Of a stretch of 44,869 nucleotides of DNA, positions 30,252 through 38,938 are shown piece by piece. Below the pieces are notes generated by a model. It was not told the DNA's origin. It made no database searches and saw nothing but the letters and a program-made list of their open reading frames with translations. Each line of letters begins with the position of its first letter. The first letter of the stretch is position 1. The stretch is from assembly GCA_021129775.1 (NCBI GenBank), contig JAJOKP010000009.1:1-44869 (forward strand), written 5' to 3'. Both the position numbers and the translations under genes were made by a program. Source of the stretch: Clostridiales bacterium. Its GTDB lineage: Bacteria; Bacillota; Clostridia; Peptostreptococcales; NVVX01.

Positions 30252-30632
30252 CTACTTTCTCTGTTTGTCTTTTGGTACTACACATGTTCCTAAAGCTTTA
30301 CACACGATTATAGGCTTTTCTAAAAAATCACACGCAGATTCGTTAATATCTGGTCTTGGTGCAATCACTTTTCTTGCCTCAAACTTCATTTTCCTAGAGC
30401 TATCCCCTACTTTAATAATCTCTCCCTCAGCTTCAATATAGTCACCCGCATATACAGGCGCAGCAAATTCTACACTTTCATAAGCAACAAACAATCCTTC
30501 ATCACCGTCATGGCGGATTAATAGCTCTGTAGCTATATCACCAAATAATTGCATCATTTTAGCTCCATCAACTAAGTTGCCTCCATAGTGTGCATCGTGC
30601 ATACCCATTCTCATTCTAATAATTGCTTTCAT
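30252..30632 (-). CDS. kal: 3-aminobutyryl-CoA ammonia lyase
   Basis: A 126-residue hotdog-fold enzyme that removes ammonia from L-3-aminobutyryl-CoA to give crotonyl-CoA in lysine fermentation. It begins [20 protein letters not shown], with the family motif [21 protein letters not shown], and continues with [17 protein letters not shown]. The ATG follows GGAGGTAG. A minus-strand TATAAT at 30704-30709 is a possible -10 for the kal-kce operon. Pairing with kce strongly supports the name. Confidence 0.92.
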   Translation of the reverse strand: MKAIIRMRMGMHDAHYGGNLVDGAKMMQLFGDIATELLIRHDGDEGLFVAYESVEFAAPVYAGDYIEAEGEIIKVGDSSRKMKFEARKVIAPRPDINESACDFLEKPIIVCKALGTCVVPKDKQRK

Positions 30633-30703
30633 TTTTCTACCTCCAATAAACTTCCGAAAACTAAAATTCCAACGCCTATTCTTTTCCTATCACTACTCAC
30701 TTT

Positions 30704-30709
30704 ATTATA
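30704..30709 (-). promoter_or_regulatory. Possible -10 element of kal-kce
   Basis: TATAAT on the minus strand, about 70 bases before the kal start, preceded by GGGG. The -35 region (TTTAAT at 17 bases) is poor. Confidence 0.35.
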
Positions 30710-30767
30710 CCCCGAATTTCCCAAAAATTAAACCTCAAATTGTTGTTAGTCACAGGCAAATAAGAAT

Positions 30768-30854
30768 GGTACAACAGACGGTTCTCCGTACCATCCATCG
30801 CTATGGATATAAAAGGAAAAACCGGGAAACTACCCGCGGGGACTGTCCCCGTAG
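30768..30854. repeat. Two adjacent short hairpins of the GGGGAC-GTYCYC family
   Basis: GGTACAACAGACGGTTCTCCGTACC (30768-30792) and CTACCCGCGGGGACTGTCC-CCGTAG (30830-30854) lie in the 380-base gap between the divergent kal and transporter genes. Both keep the ACGGTTCTC or GGGGACTGTCC core of the family while the stem ends differ. The rest of the gap holds the two promoters. Confidence 0.6.
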
Positions 30855-30928
30855 CTCCCCGAATATTTATTCACTAAAAACAACTTTCACGTGTTTTTAT
30901 CATCTACACATCGTTAATAAATTAACGC

Positions 30929-30956
30929 TTGCATTATTTCTCAATATGTGTATAAT
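30929..30956 (+). promoter_or_regulatory. Probable sigma-A promoter of the NSS transporter
   Basis: TTGCAT at 30929-30934 and TATAAT at 30951-30956, 16 bases apart, place the transcription start near 30963 and leave a leader of about 50 bases before the strong AGGAGG site at 31001-31006. Confidence 0.65.
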
Positions 30957-31013
30957 TATAAAATGTAGAATATTTAAAATGTTCTATGCAATAAAAATAT
31001 AGGAGGTAGAATT

Positions 31014-32387
31014 ATGGCTAATCTTCAAGAAAAGAAACAAAGAGAGCAATGGGGCTCTCGACTTGGTTTCGTTTTAGCTGCATCAGGGTCTGCTATAGGC
31101 CTGGGAAATTTATGGAAATTCCCATATATGGCTGGTGAAAACGGTGGTGGTGCTTTCGTACTTATTTATCTAGTTCTTTTAGTAATTGTTGGTTTTACTC
31201 TCATGCTCGCAGAATTAACTCTTGGTCGTTATACTCAATTAAACGCAATTGGTGCGTACAAGAAAGTTCGTGAAAAATGGGCATGGGTTGGTGCGCTCGG
31301 CGTTTTAGCAGGTTTCATGATTTTAGCTTTTTACAGCGTAGTTGGTGGTTGGGTTATTAATTACGTATTCAAGGCTGTCACAGGTGCTTTTAATACTACT
31401 GACATGGGAGTGTTAGGTGGAATGTTCGGGAGCATGATTACAAATCCTATCGAACCGCTTATTTTCCATGCTATCTTTATGGCATTAACTCTCGGAATAG
31501 TAATAGGTGGGGTTAAGAATGGTATAGAAAAATATGCAAAGATTCTAATGCCAGCTCTATTTATAATGCTTCTAATAATAATGGTGCGTTCTCTTACTCT
31601 TCCTGGTGCAATGGAGGGAGTTAGATTCTTCTTGGCTCCTGATTTTTCTAAAATCACTGGCGCTGTTGTATTAGCAGCACTCGGGCAAGTATTCTTCTCA
31701 CTTAGTTTAGGAATGGGATGTATGATTACTTACGGAAGTTATATCAGCAAAGATGAGGATTTACTACAAAGCTCACTTGCAGTTCCTCTGCTAGATACTG
31801 GCGCTGCCTTAATTGCTGGTCTTGCGATTTTACCTGCAGTATTTGCTTTTGGTTTCGACCCAGCAGGTGGACCAGGACTTGTGTTTATAACTTTACCAGC
31901 TGTTTTCTCACAACTACCACTCGGTGGTTTGTTTGGTGTAGCATTTTTTATATTAGTATTATTCGCTGCTCTTACTTCTGCTATCTCATTACTAGAAGTT
32001 GTAGTTGCTTATGTAGTTGACGAGTGGAAATGGACTCGTAAAAAAGCTACTTTCATTATTGCAGGAATCATATTCGCACTAGGAGTGCCAGCGTCATTAA
32101 GTATTGGTCCATGGTCAGAATTTCACATCTTACCTGGCAAAGGGGTTTTCGATACACTCGATTTCGTTGCAAGCCAAATTTTACTCCCTGTTGGTGGTAT
32201 ACTATTATCTATATTCCTAGGTTGGGTTTTGGGAATGGATAATGCAATTAAAGAAGCTACTAACGACGGAAAACTCCGTTTTCCACTTGCTGGCACGTGG
32301 TCAATCCTAATTAAATACGTTGCTCCTATAGCAATCACTGTTGTCTTTGTTAAAGGATTACTGGATGCATTTGGTATAACATTTTAG
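31014..32387 (+). CDS. Sodium-dependent neurotransmitter-symporter-family transporter
   Basis: A 457-residue NSS/SNF (LeuT-fold) transporter that uses the Na+ gradient to import an amino acid or related compound. The first membrane helix contains GSAIGLGNLWKFPYMAGENGGGAFVLIYL, the Na+ and substrate-binding helix of the family. The length and the 11 or so hydrophobic segments fit the short bacterial branch (Tyt1-like) rather than the 12-helix LeuT. The start has AGGAGG. It is a single-gene unit with its own promoter and terminator. The substrate cannot be read from sequence; coupling to Na+ fits the apparent Na+ ATP synthase. Confidence 0.92.
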   Translation: MANLQEKKQREQWGSRLGFVLAASGSAIGLGNLWKFPYMAGENGGGAFVLIYLVLLVIVGFTLMLAELTLGRYTQLNAIGAYKKVREKWAWVGALGVLAGFMILAFYSVVGGWVINYVFKAVTGAFNTTDMGVLGGMFGSMITNPIEPLIFHAIFMALTLGIVIGGVKNGIEKYAKILMPALFIMLLIIMVRSLTLPGAMEGVRFFLAPDFSKITGAVVLAALGQVFFSLSLGMGCMITYGSYISKDEDLLQSSLAVPLLDTGAALIAGLAILPAVFAFGFDPAGGPGLVFITLPAVFSQLPLGGLFGVAFFILVLFAALTSAISLLEVVVAYVVDEWKWTRKKATFIIAGIIFALGVPASLSIGPWSEFHILPGKGVFDTLDFVASQILLPVGGILLSIFLGWVLGMDNAIKEATNDGKLRFPLAGTWSILIKYVAPIAITVVFVKGLLDAFGITF

Positions 32388-32406
32388 CATAAGATATACT
32401 TATTCA

Positions 32407-32444
32407 AAAAGTACCGCGGGGACAGTCCTCGCGGTACTTTTTTT
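32407..32444. terminator. Bidirectional terminator between transporter and SLH gene
   Basis: GTACCGCGGGGACAGTCCTC-GCGGTAC (32411-32437) forms a strong stem flanked by A-run on the left and TTTTTTT on the right, so it can stop the plus-strand transporter and the opposing SLH gene. It belongs to the same GGGGAC-GTCCTC hairpin family as the repeats at 29304 and 37902. Confidence 0.85.
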
Positions 32445-34305
32445 AATTTGCTTTATCTATAACAATTCTGTCTGCAATAAATACACCTCTGCTACTAGTA
32501 CCTCTTATTGAGATTTCATCACCTACACTTAAACTTCTAAATGTCAGCCTTTCACCAGCTTCTCCAATGTAAATAGTTTTACTTGTTACACTAATCTGCA
32601 TTATAGTACCATCGCTTTTCGATATTTCTATTTTGCCAATGTCATCGTGAATAAATGTAATTTCTCCTCTTATAATTTCAGGGTCTATTTCTGCAGAAGT
32701 TATCACGCGCATCACTTCATTACTTTCAATCTTCAACTCAACATTAAAACTTAATCTTAGATCATATATCTCTGATGTTCTATCATCAATTTCAATAAAT
32801 GTGTTCTCGGTTATCTCAAATTCTTCTCTAACTCCATCTTTAGTTTCAACCATTAGAAATGATTGTTCCCCAATAACAATTCTTCTGACCAAACCTTTTA
32901 CATCTCTTTTTACAGTAGACGCGTTTAGCCTTATTAGTTTTTCGTATACCAATTCCGCCTTTATTTCATCTGAAATTCTAATTTCAGCAAAAGTAGTTAT
33001 TCTTCCATCTCTAGTTAGGCGCGAATTCTCTTCTACAACAATCACTTCACTTCCATTATCTTCAGTCATTATTTCAATATATGGATTAGACAATGTTCCC
33101 TTCGCTGTAATAGTACCTTCTATAAATTTCACTTTGCTTCTACCTTCCACTTCCAAAACAAATTCAGCATTAGCAATTATTTTCACTACGTCGCCTTCTT
33201 CAAAATTCGCAAGAGCGTCTTCTCTATCGTTTAACCTCACAATTGTACCATCTGGAATAATAAACGTTTCGTTTGTTCCATCCTCTCTAGTAATACTTAA
33301 AACATTTCTTGTTGTTGCTCTAATAAATCTTCTAAAATATCCATTTATCACTTCATTATTTTCTTCAGCACTTATTTCTTTGATTTGTCCATTAATTATT
33401 GTTAGATTAACAATTTGCCCCTTGACTAAATCCTTAAGTATTGCTTCTTCTCCATCAATTTCAACTACTACATCTTCGTGTATATCAAATAGCAATTGCT
33501 TATTCATATCATCAAAAACTGTTAATATACTTCGATTCGCAATTACAACTCCAGATAACACAGCTTCAATTGTTTCTGTTTTGTCTTCTCCCTGTTGTTC
33601 ATCTTGTTCGTTTTGCTTAGTTTGTCCGTTATCTTCTTCAACTGATACATCTAGGAGCTCTGACGCAATAGCTACTAGTTTCGCAACTTCCGCTCTTGTG
33701 ATCTCGTCATTTGGCAAAAACCTGCCTTCATTGCTTTCACTATTTAGGAGTCCCTCAACTAGCATTAAATCTACATAAGGTCTTGAAGTAGACGGTATAA
33801 ACATTTCGTCTTTATAAGGAAGTGAAAAAATTGTTCTAGTAGATTTATCTGCATGATTCACCAAAACACGACCGATAAGATTTGCGACTTCATATCTCTT
33901 TGCTCTCTGACTTGTTTTATTTACAATTAGTCCCTCTAATTCGTCTTCTTTAATAATTTCCTCCACCATCAGGTAAGCTAGCCTGCTTTTTGCCCACTCG
34001 GGTATACCATGTTCGCTAAATAACTCAACATAATCATTCTCATAATTATGTAAGCCTTCATCGAAACCTATTAAGTTACTCGCCATCGCTACAGTTTCAA
34101 GTCCTGTAATTGAATTGTTTGGTCTAAATGTTGCGTCCGCATAACCCGAAGTGATGTTCAAATTATAGATTTTTTCAATATATTCCCTCGCCCAATGTCC
34201 TTCAATATCTGTAAAAACCAAACCTTGCGAATATACCGCAAAACTATTTGCTATAAGCAGTATAATAAGCATTGTTATGATTACAATTCGTCTCTTATGC
34301 CCCAT
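32443..34305 (-). CDS. Secreted SLH-domain surface protein
   Basis: A 620-residue exported protein. The signal peptide spans residues 1-27 (basic start MGHKRR, hydrophobic core, SFAVYSQG). SLH-type modules follow at about 30-80 (FTDIEGHWAREYIEKIY, GYADATFRPNNSIT), a degenerate one at 100-150 and a third at about 165-225 (YVDLMLVEGLL, FLPNDEITRAEVAKLV); these bind pyruvylated wall polymer. A Gln/Glu/Asp linker (about 228-246) leads to a long beta-rich region (about 250-620) with recurring modules around I-x-G-x-I and D-G-T. It lies about 100 bases after the last Tad-locus gene on the same strand. A link to the pilus-like system is plausible but unproven. Confidence 0.85.
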   Translation of the reverse strand: MGHKRRIVIITMLIILLIANSFAVYSQGLVFTDIEGHWAREYIEKIYNLNITSGYADATFRPNNSITGLETVAMASNLIGFDEGLHNYENDYVELFSEHGIPEWAKSRLAYLMVEEIIKEDELEGLIVNKTSQRAKRYEVANLIGRVLVNHADKSTRTIFSLPYKDEMFIPSTSRPYVDLMLVEGLLNSESNEGRFLPNDEITRAEVAKLVAIASELLDVSVEEDNGQTKQNEQDEQQGEDKTETIEAVLSGVVIANRSILTVFDDMNKQLLFDIHEDVVVEIDGEEAILKDLVKGQIVNLTIINGQIKEISAEENNEVINGYFRRFIRATTRNVLSITREDGTNETFIIPDGTIVRLNDREDALANFEEGDVVKIIANAEFVLEVEGRSKVKFIEGTITAKGTLSNPYIEIMTEDNGSEVIVVEENSRLTRDGRITTFAEIRISDEIKAELVYEKLIRLNASTVKRDVKGLVRRIVIGEQSFLMVETKDGVREEFEITENTFIEIDDRTSEIYDLRLSFNVELKIESNEVMRVITSAEIDPEIIRGEITFIHDDIGKIEISKSDGTIMQISVTSKTIYIGEAGERLTFRSLSVGDEISIRGTSSRGVFIADRIVIDKAN

Positions 34306-34408
34306 ACAAATTCCTCCTTTGATTTTTTCAACATTACTTATACTATTCTACGAGCAACAAAATAATCCTTCTTTTTTTAACTATATTATTAGCCGCTGAG
34401 CACGCGAT

Positions 34409-35191
34409 TTAGTCGCGAAAGCTTTGTTCAATCGTGGTCCCAACTACATTATAATTCTTGAATATAAATTCTTCATTATTTATTTTTTTTACCACTTCAT
34501 CACTATACACAATAAAAAATGTTATACCTTCTAAGACATTAAAATTTGCTTCAATCATCTTTTTATAAATATCCTCTGTATGTTTATTCCTAATGTTGAT
34601 GCTCAATATACTGCACATCCCTTCTTGAAAAGTGTGCTTTGCAACTACTTCATTAATTTTATCAATAATTATTTGCTCTTTGTCTTCATTTGAAATCCCA
34701 AATTTCCTAGTTTCTTTATACACTCTTGTGTTATCATTATTGTATATGTAAGCTAAGCTGTTCTTGATACTCAAATACACTATTTCATCTGAATAATTAT
34801 GCATAAAAAAAGTTGGCAATCCCCATATATCTTCATCACTAGCATAGTACAGACGATTATGCTCCACAAGAATCTTTGCCTTAATATTTGATAGTACTTT
34901 CTCTCTCTTGTTTTTATTCGGAAAGTTTTTATGCACCATGTCATAAAACGAGCTTAATAGCTTGTCCCTATCTACAATTATTTCAGTTCCAAATCTATCG
35001 CTGTTTTCAAGCATTAGCTTAGATTGATTTATATCTTCCTTTTGTATTGAGTTTATTAAAACTTTAGATGATAAAACCAACCTTTGTTTAACATCTGTCA
35101 CTTCATAATGATTCTCGACTAAATTAAACATCGGCAAAAATAAAAACAACGCCATAATTAGGATTACTATCAAAGCAACAATTTGTCCCAT
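34409..35191 (-). CDS. Membrane-anchored protein of the Tad-like locus (hypothetical 1)
   Basis: A 260-residue protein with one N-terminal hydrophobic helix (about 4-24, IVALIVILIMALFLFLPMF) and a soluble mostly alpha/beta remainder outside the membrane. I do not recognise a named family. It is the last of four small anchored proteins downstream of tadC, a position held by pseudopilin/TadE-like genes in Tad loci. No prepilin cleavage motif is clear. Start: ATG with AGAGGG. Confidence 0.75.
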   Translation of the reverse strand: MGQIVALIVILIMALFLFLPMFNLVENHYEVTDVKQRLVLSSKVLINSIQKEDINQSKLMLENSDRFGTEIIVDRDKLLSSFYDMVHKNFPNKNKREKVLSNIKAKILVEHNRLYYASDEDIWGLPTFFMHNYSDEIVYLSIKNSLAYIYNNDNTRVYKETRKFGISNEDKEQIIIDKINEVVAKHTFQEGMCSILSINIRNKHTEDIYKKMIEANFNVLEGITFFIVYSDEVVKKINNEEFIFKNYNVVGTTIEQSFRD

Positions 35192-35204
35192 AGCAACACG
35201 CCCT

Positions 35205-35936
35205 CTACTGTTGGTTGTAGCTTATTTGCTTTATGCTTCCATCTTCATAGTATTTAAAACTTCTAACAAAATCGCCGTTGTCAAAAATGTAGTTTAGACC
35301 AGTGTTCGCCCTTTCGTCATCGCTGTCCCCATAATGAAGATTTGAGATGCTAATATTTTGATGTGAGTCCGAGCCATAAAACTTTCCATTTGGATTCATT
35401 TTTGTCACAACAAATACCGCAATTTTTTTTTCATGTTCTTTTTTATGAATGTTTGAAGTAACATCATACCCCTTCACTAAATCGCTATATGCTTTTGTTA
35501 TTATACCAGTCATAATCGAATTAACTCTCATATCTATTTTTTCAGTAGGTAGCGGGCTGTAAAGACTACTATTTAACAGTCTTCCAAACAAAGTTAGTTC
35601 TCTATCTTCAACATATATAGTTACCCTATCACCTCGTCTTAATCTTTGTCCTACTATTAAATCTTTGTCAAAATACACATCATACAATCCATCTTTAACG
35701 AGCTTTTCTAATTTCATTTTGATTTTATAGTCCCCAAATCTGCTGAGTCTCTCATTCAAGTAGTTGAATGCCCTTTCACTAAATATTCCATTCGTACTTA
35801 CTGACTCTAAAGTGTGAAAGTTAATCATATTAACCGATTCTCTAACACTTAAATGCATGAAATAGGTAGAGATAATTAATATCGTAAGCGTTATAAACAT
35901 AATTGAAACTACTCCAGCTATTGTCTTTCCTATCAT
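35205..35936 (-). CDS. Membrane-anchored protein of the Tad-like locus (hypothetical 2)
   Basis: A 243-residue protein with an N-terminal helix (about 5-28, TIAGVVSIMFITLTILIIS) then an extracytoplasmic domain with a central basic segment (QRLRRGDRVTIYVED). Begins MIGKTIAG. AGGAGTG precedes the ATG by five bases. It lies 13 bases upstream of the 260-residue protein and 24 after the 115-residue one, so all are one transcript. Family not recognised; position suggests a minor pilin or assembly factor. Confidence 0.75.
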   Translation of the reverse strand: MIGKTIAGVVSIMFITLTILIISTYFMHLSVRESVNMINFHTLESVSTNGIFSERAFNYLNERLSRFGDYKIKMKLEKLVKDGLYDVYFDKDLIVGQRLRRGDRVTIYVEDRELTLFGRLLNSSLYSPLPTEKIDMRVNSIMTGIITKAYSDLVKGYDVTSNIHKKEHEKKIAVFVVTKMNPNGKFYGSDSHQNISISNLHYGDSDDERANTGLNYIFDNGDFVRSFKYYEDGSIKQISYNQQ

Positions 35937-35960
35937 ATGTCACTCCTTGTATCCTCCTAA

Positions 35961-36308
35961 TTACCTGCTCAAATCAACCTGAGTAAACCTAATATTAGAC
36001 AGGTCCCCATTAGCATTGTAAGTCTTAACCATTGAAAACAAAGCGCCGTCTTTTACATTTTTGATTTGGATAGCTGTAGTATTATTAGCTTGAAAAATAC
36101 TAATGGTTATTCCCTCCATCTTGTTGTAGCCCTTCAACGTATTTCCAGTTACTATATCTGGATTCTGCAACATCAATTTCACTTTATGCTGTTCAATTGC
36201 CGCTTGATCACCTACATCTTTTGCACCTGCAACCTGTCCTAAAATTGCATAACCAATTAACCCTAACACTAATACTATCCCCACTATTGTCGCTATTGCC
36301 TTGTCCAT
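35961..36308 (-). CDS. Small pilin-like protein, 115 residues
   Basis: Starts at the ATG 36306-36308 behind GAGGAG; a TTG 15 bases upstream would cover that site. The product is MDKAIATIVGIVLVLGLIGYAILGQ... with one helix at about 6-26 and a short exported domain with many Asn, Thr and Gln. Size and layout resemble a Flp- or pseudopilin-type subunit, and GLIGYAILG recalls the Flp helix, but the Flp processing site (G/XXXXEY) is absent. It is the best candidate for the main fibre subunit in this window, with moderate certainty. Confidence 0.7.
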   Translation of the reverse strand: MDKAIATIVGIVLVLGLIGYAILGQVAGAKDVGDQAAIEQHKVKLMLQNPDIVTGNTLKGYNKMEGITISIFQANNTTAIQIKNVKDGALFSMVKTYNANGDLSNIRFTQVDLSR

Positions 36309-36319
36309 TTTTTCACTCC

Positions 36320-36700
36320 TCAATTTTTAATAATATTCACCTTTACAATTTTGCTGTTCTCATAAACTACCTCGCTATCAAATTTCATTTCAAGCGGAAT
36401 ACTAAATACCAATGAATCATAAGTCTCTAGCGTATAATTCTTCTGCTCTCCTAATATTGAGACACTTACTTCTACACCCGCATTCTTGCTATAATATCTA
36501 ATAATTGATATAACTTCACTTCCTGTTAAATATTCATTTAACACTGGGACGAAATCTATCTCTCCGATCTTCTCCATAGCATGTGTTTGCTCTGCAGTCA
36601 TTCTAATAATTTCAATATTTCCTCTCCATAAACTAATTCCCACTAAAAGTAACCCCAAGATAATTACTGAAATTATGATTGTCGCTATTACCTCTTTCAT
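36320..36700 (-). CDS. Small membrane-anchored protein of the Tad-like locus (hypothetical 3)
   Basis: A 126-residue protein: MKEVIATIIISVIILGLLLVGISLW anchor followed by an exported domain of about 95 residues. GGGGTG lies five bases before the ATG. The N-terminal Lys-Glu-Val followed at once by a hydrophobic helix recalls pseudopilins after processing, though no clear leader is present. It begins 28 bases after tadC. Confidence 0.72.
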   Translation of the reverse strand: MKEVIATIIISVIILGLLLVGISLWRGNIEIIRMTAEQTHAMEKIGEIDFVPVLNEYLTGSEVISIIRYYSKNAGVEVSVSILGEQKNYTLETYDSLVFSIPLEMKFDSEVVYENSKIVKVNIIKN

Positions 36701-36728
36701 TCCGTCACCCCTTCCACACTACATTTCT

Positions 36729-37835
36729 TTAAATTAGACGACTCATCTCATATGCGAGTAACCATGGTATTAGCATATACATCGTAAGCATTGCTATTAA
36801 TATAAAACACCCTATTATTCCCCAAGCATTAATAACTTCCATTTGTTTTTTTACTGCTCTTATTTCCCTTCTTTTTTCAATGTAAAATTCATTTTTAATA
36901 TTTTCAACTGCTAACGTAAAATTATAGTTGTTAGCCTGATCTAGTTTTTCGTAAAATAGTTTTAAATCAATGTCTTTGCTATTAGCGACAAACTCTGTAT
37001 ATATCGTCTTACTATCAATTGAATTTTTGTTGTTCATTTTCTTGATTTCTTTGAGTGTGTTAGCATAGTACTTAGACTTAGAGATCAGTATTGACAATGT
37101 CTCCATAAAGCTTGCTGGAGCTATTGAACCATTCAATATTATTAGTCTTTTCAAAAAACGCAGTTCTTTTTTTGCATTTTTCCGCGAGAAAAAATTGAGT
37201 ATTATTAACACAAGTTCTGGTATGCTGCAGCAAAAAATGATTATAAAAAGCATACTTGCGACATCTATTTCTTTTGTAAGAAGGTAATCTGTAATCCTAT
37301 AAAAAACCTTGTTTACAGCGGTCACTTCTGGCAATTCAAATTCTATTCCCAACTTTTTAGTCAAAACGAAAAGTTCTGTCTGTATTTCTTCTCTAGTCAT
37401 AGATTGAAGTTCTTTAATCGTTACCTTCTCAAGTAGCGCATTAAATAATCTTATTTCGTCCTCTAATGCTTTCTCTGTGTTAATTTCATGCCTACTAATT
37501 TGATAAATTGCATCGTAATTATATTCAAAAGTTCCAATTATCTTTTCAGTAATCATATTTATGTTAGTTGCTCTTACCGAGAATATTAGCACCATTACAA
37601 AAAATAGTATCATAACCTTGGCTATTATTATGTCTGCTACTGTCAAATTTGAGTGCCTTAGCAGTCTTTTATAGAATACATCAACGGTAATCAATGCTTT
37701 TCTTTTAAGTAGTTTTGTAATAGCAGCGCAGATTTTTTCATAAATGCTCTTGTTGATTTCGTCAATTTGCTTAACCCTAAATCCTCTTGTTTTACTAAGC
37801 AAATAAGTGACTAAAAATAAGAAAGCAAGAAACAT
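36729..37835 (-). CDS. tadC: TadC-like inner-membrane platform protein
   Basis: A 368-residue integral membrane protein with helices near the N-terminus, at about 65-85, 190-215 and 345-365, and a T2SSF-like soluble segment between. It is the second of two adjacent platform proteins, as in Tad systems, where TadB and TadC form the inner-membrane base driven by the CpaF/TadA ATPase. The ATG used (37833-37835) has no ribosome site. An AGGAAGG lies about 40 bases upstream and the frame is open there, so a non-ATG start adding about 10 residues is possible. Sequence conservation to TadC is weak; the call rests on topology and order. Confidence 0.75.
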   Translation of the reverse strand: MFLAFLFLVTYLLSKTRGFRVKQIDEINKSIYEKICAAITKLLKRKALITVDVFYKRLLRHSNLTVADIIIAKVMILFFVMVLIFSVRATNINMITEKIIGTFEYNYDAIYQISRHEINTEKALEDEIRLFNALLEKVTIKELQSMTREEIQTELFVLTKKLGIEFELPEVTAVNKVFYRITDYLLTKEIDVASMLFIIIFCCSIPELVLIILNFFSRKNAKKELRFLKRLIILNGSIAPASFMETLSILISKSKYYANTLKEIKKMNNKNSIDSKTIYTEFVANSKDIDLKLFYEKLDQANNYNFTLAVENIKNEFYIEKRREIRAVKKQMEVINAWGIIGCFILIAMLTMYMLIPWLLAYEMSRLI

Positions 37836-37901
37836 GGGGAATAAGTAATAATATCTATAAATTGTATTTCACGTCCTTCCTACTTATAATCCAAGCTAGT
37901 C

Positions 37902-37932
37902 GGGACACAAGGGAGCGATTCTCCTGTGTCCC
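37902..37932. repeat. Hairpin repeat between tadB and tadC
   Basis: GGGACACAAGGGAG-CGATT-CTCCTGTGTCCC is a nearly perfect stem-loop in the 103-base gap inside the operon. It belongs to the GGGGAC-GTYCYC family by position of the loop core, with a different stem. It could lower expression of the genes from tadC onwards. Confidence 0.65.
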
Positions 37933-37938
37933 CTACTG

Positions 37939-38934
37939 TTACGCGGTCCTTTCCAATAATAACAAAATACCTATATACATTAATAGTGCAACCATAATAA
38001 TAATTTTCAGCCCCATGCCAGCTGGACTAGTATAAAACTCCACAGATTTTTCTTCTAATGCTTGATTATTAAATCTCTCTAGCCAAGTGATTGCAAACGG
38101 AGTAAACAGAGAAATCACAATGTACATTCTGCTAGTAAAAGCCAAGTCTCTTTGGTTTTCAATGTCAATTTGGATTTCTTCAGTTACCATTTCAAACTGC
38201 TGCTGAATGCTTTCTTTTCCACCCTTATAGTAAGCCTGTCTAATTAAACTAAGTAATATTGTTAAATATTCATCTCTATAAACTTTCTCCATGCTAGAAA
38301 AAGTTTCTTCGATTTTTTTAGGGTTGTTTTTTCTTAAAACGTTCCTAATTCTAGTCATTTCTCTTCGCATTGCATTGGGTAAATCAACTATTGACACATC
38401 AATAACCTTTACAATGTTGGATTCAGTAGTAAATCTGCTGTTTAAAATTTTAAACGTCTTTGGAAGTTGTGATGTAAAACGTATTCTGACCATAAGGTTA
38501 AACGTGTACAATGCAAATAGAATTAGTAATAATGCCAAAAACTGATAAAACAGAAATAAGTACCATACTACTTTAGCCTGCGGCACTACAAACATTAATG
38601 TAATCCCTATGAAGATACTAGCAAGCAGTAACACTCCTGCGTTTTCCTCGTTCTTCTCGCTTGAGCTACTATTGAATATACTTAGCCTCAAAGCTAAAAA
38701 TTCAATCACTTTTTTCAAAATGCCCAAATTAGATAGAGTGATTAATATTTTTCGGGGCAGAGCTGTAGAATTACTTCTTATTAAATATTTTCTCCTTCTA
38801 CGTTCTCTTAGCAGTGCTTTAGTAAAAATATGAAATAATAAGATAACCCCTGCAAAAAACAATGTCAATAATAGAACGTCAGAATAAGTTAATGATTCAA
38901 AAATATTTATGATAGCTACACATATTTTCATCAT
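37939..38934 (-). CDS. tadB: TadB-like inner-membrane platform protein
   Basis: A 331-residue protein with helices at about 15-40, 95-120, 125-150, 270-290 and 310-330 and a T2SSF-type cytoplasmic domain between (MEKVYRDEYLTILLSLIRQAYYKGGKESIQQQF region). I start it at the ATG 38932-38934, four bases after the CpaF stop, rather than at an ATG 147 bases upstream inside the ATPase gene. It sits directly after the motor ATPase, as in Tad loci. Confidence 0.8.
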   Translation of the reverse strand: MMKICVAIINIFESLTYSDVLLLTLFFAGVILLFHIFTKALLRERRRRKYLIRSNSTALPRKILITLSNLGILKKVIEFLALRLSIFNSSSSEKNEENAGVLLLASIFIGITLMFVVPQAKVVWYLFLFYQFLALLLILFALYTFNLMVRIRFTSQLPKTFKILNSRFTTESNIVKVIDVSIVDLPNAMRREMTRIRNVLRKNNPKKIEETFSSMEKVYRDEYLTILLSLIRQAYYKGGKESIQQQFEMVTEEIQIDIENQRDLAFTSRMYIVISLFTPFAITWLERFNNQALEEKSVEFYTSPAGMGLKIIIMVALLMYIGILLLLERTA

Positions 38935-38938
38935 GTTT

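Noticed and set aside
32801-33778. A 325-codon plus-strand frame opposite the SLH protein gene
   Set aside because: Ser/Thr/Ile-rich antisense shadow without ribosome site; the minus-strand gene has signal peptide and SLH modules.
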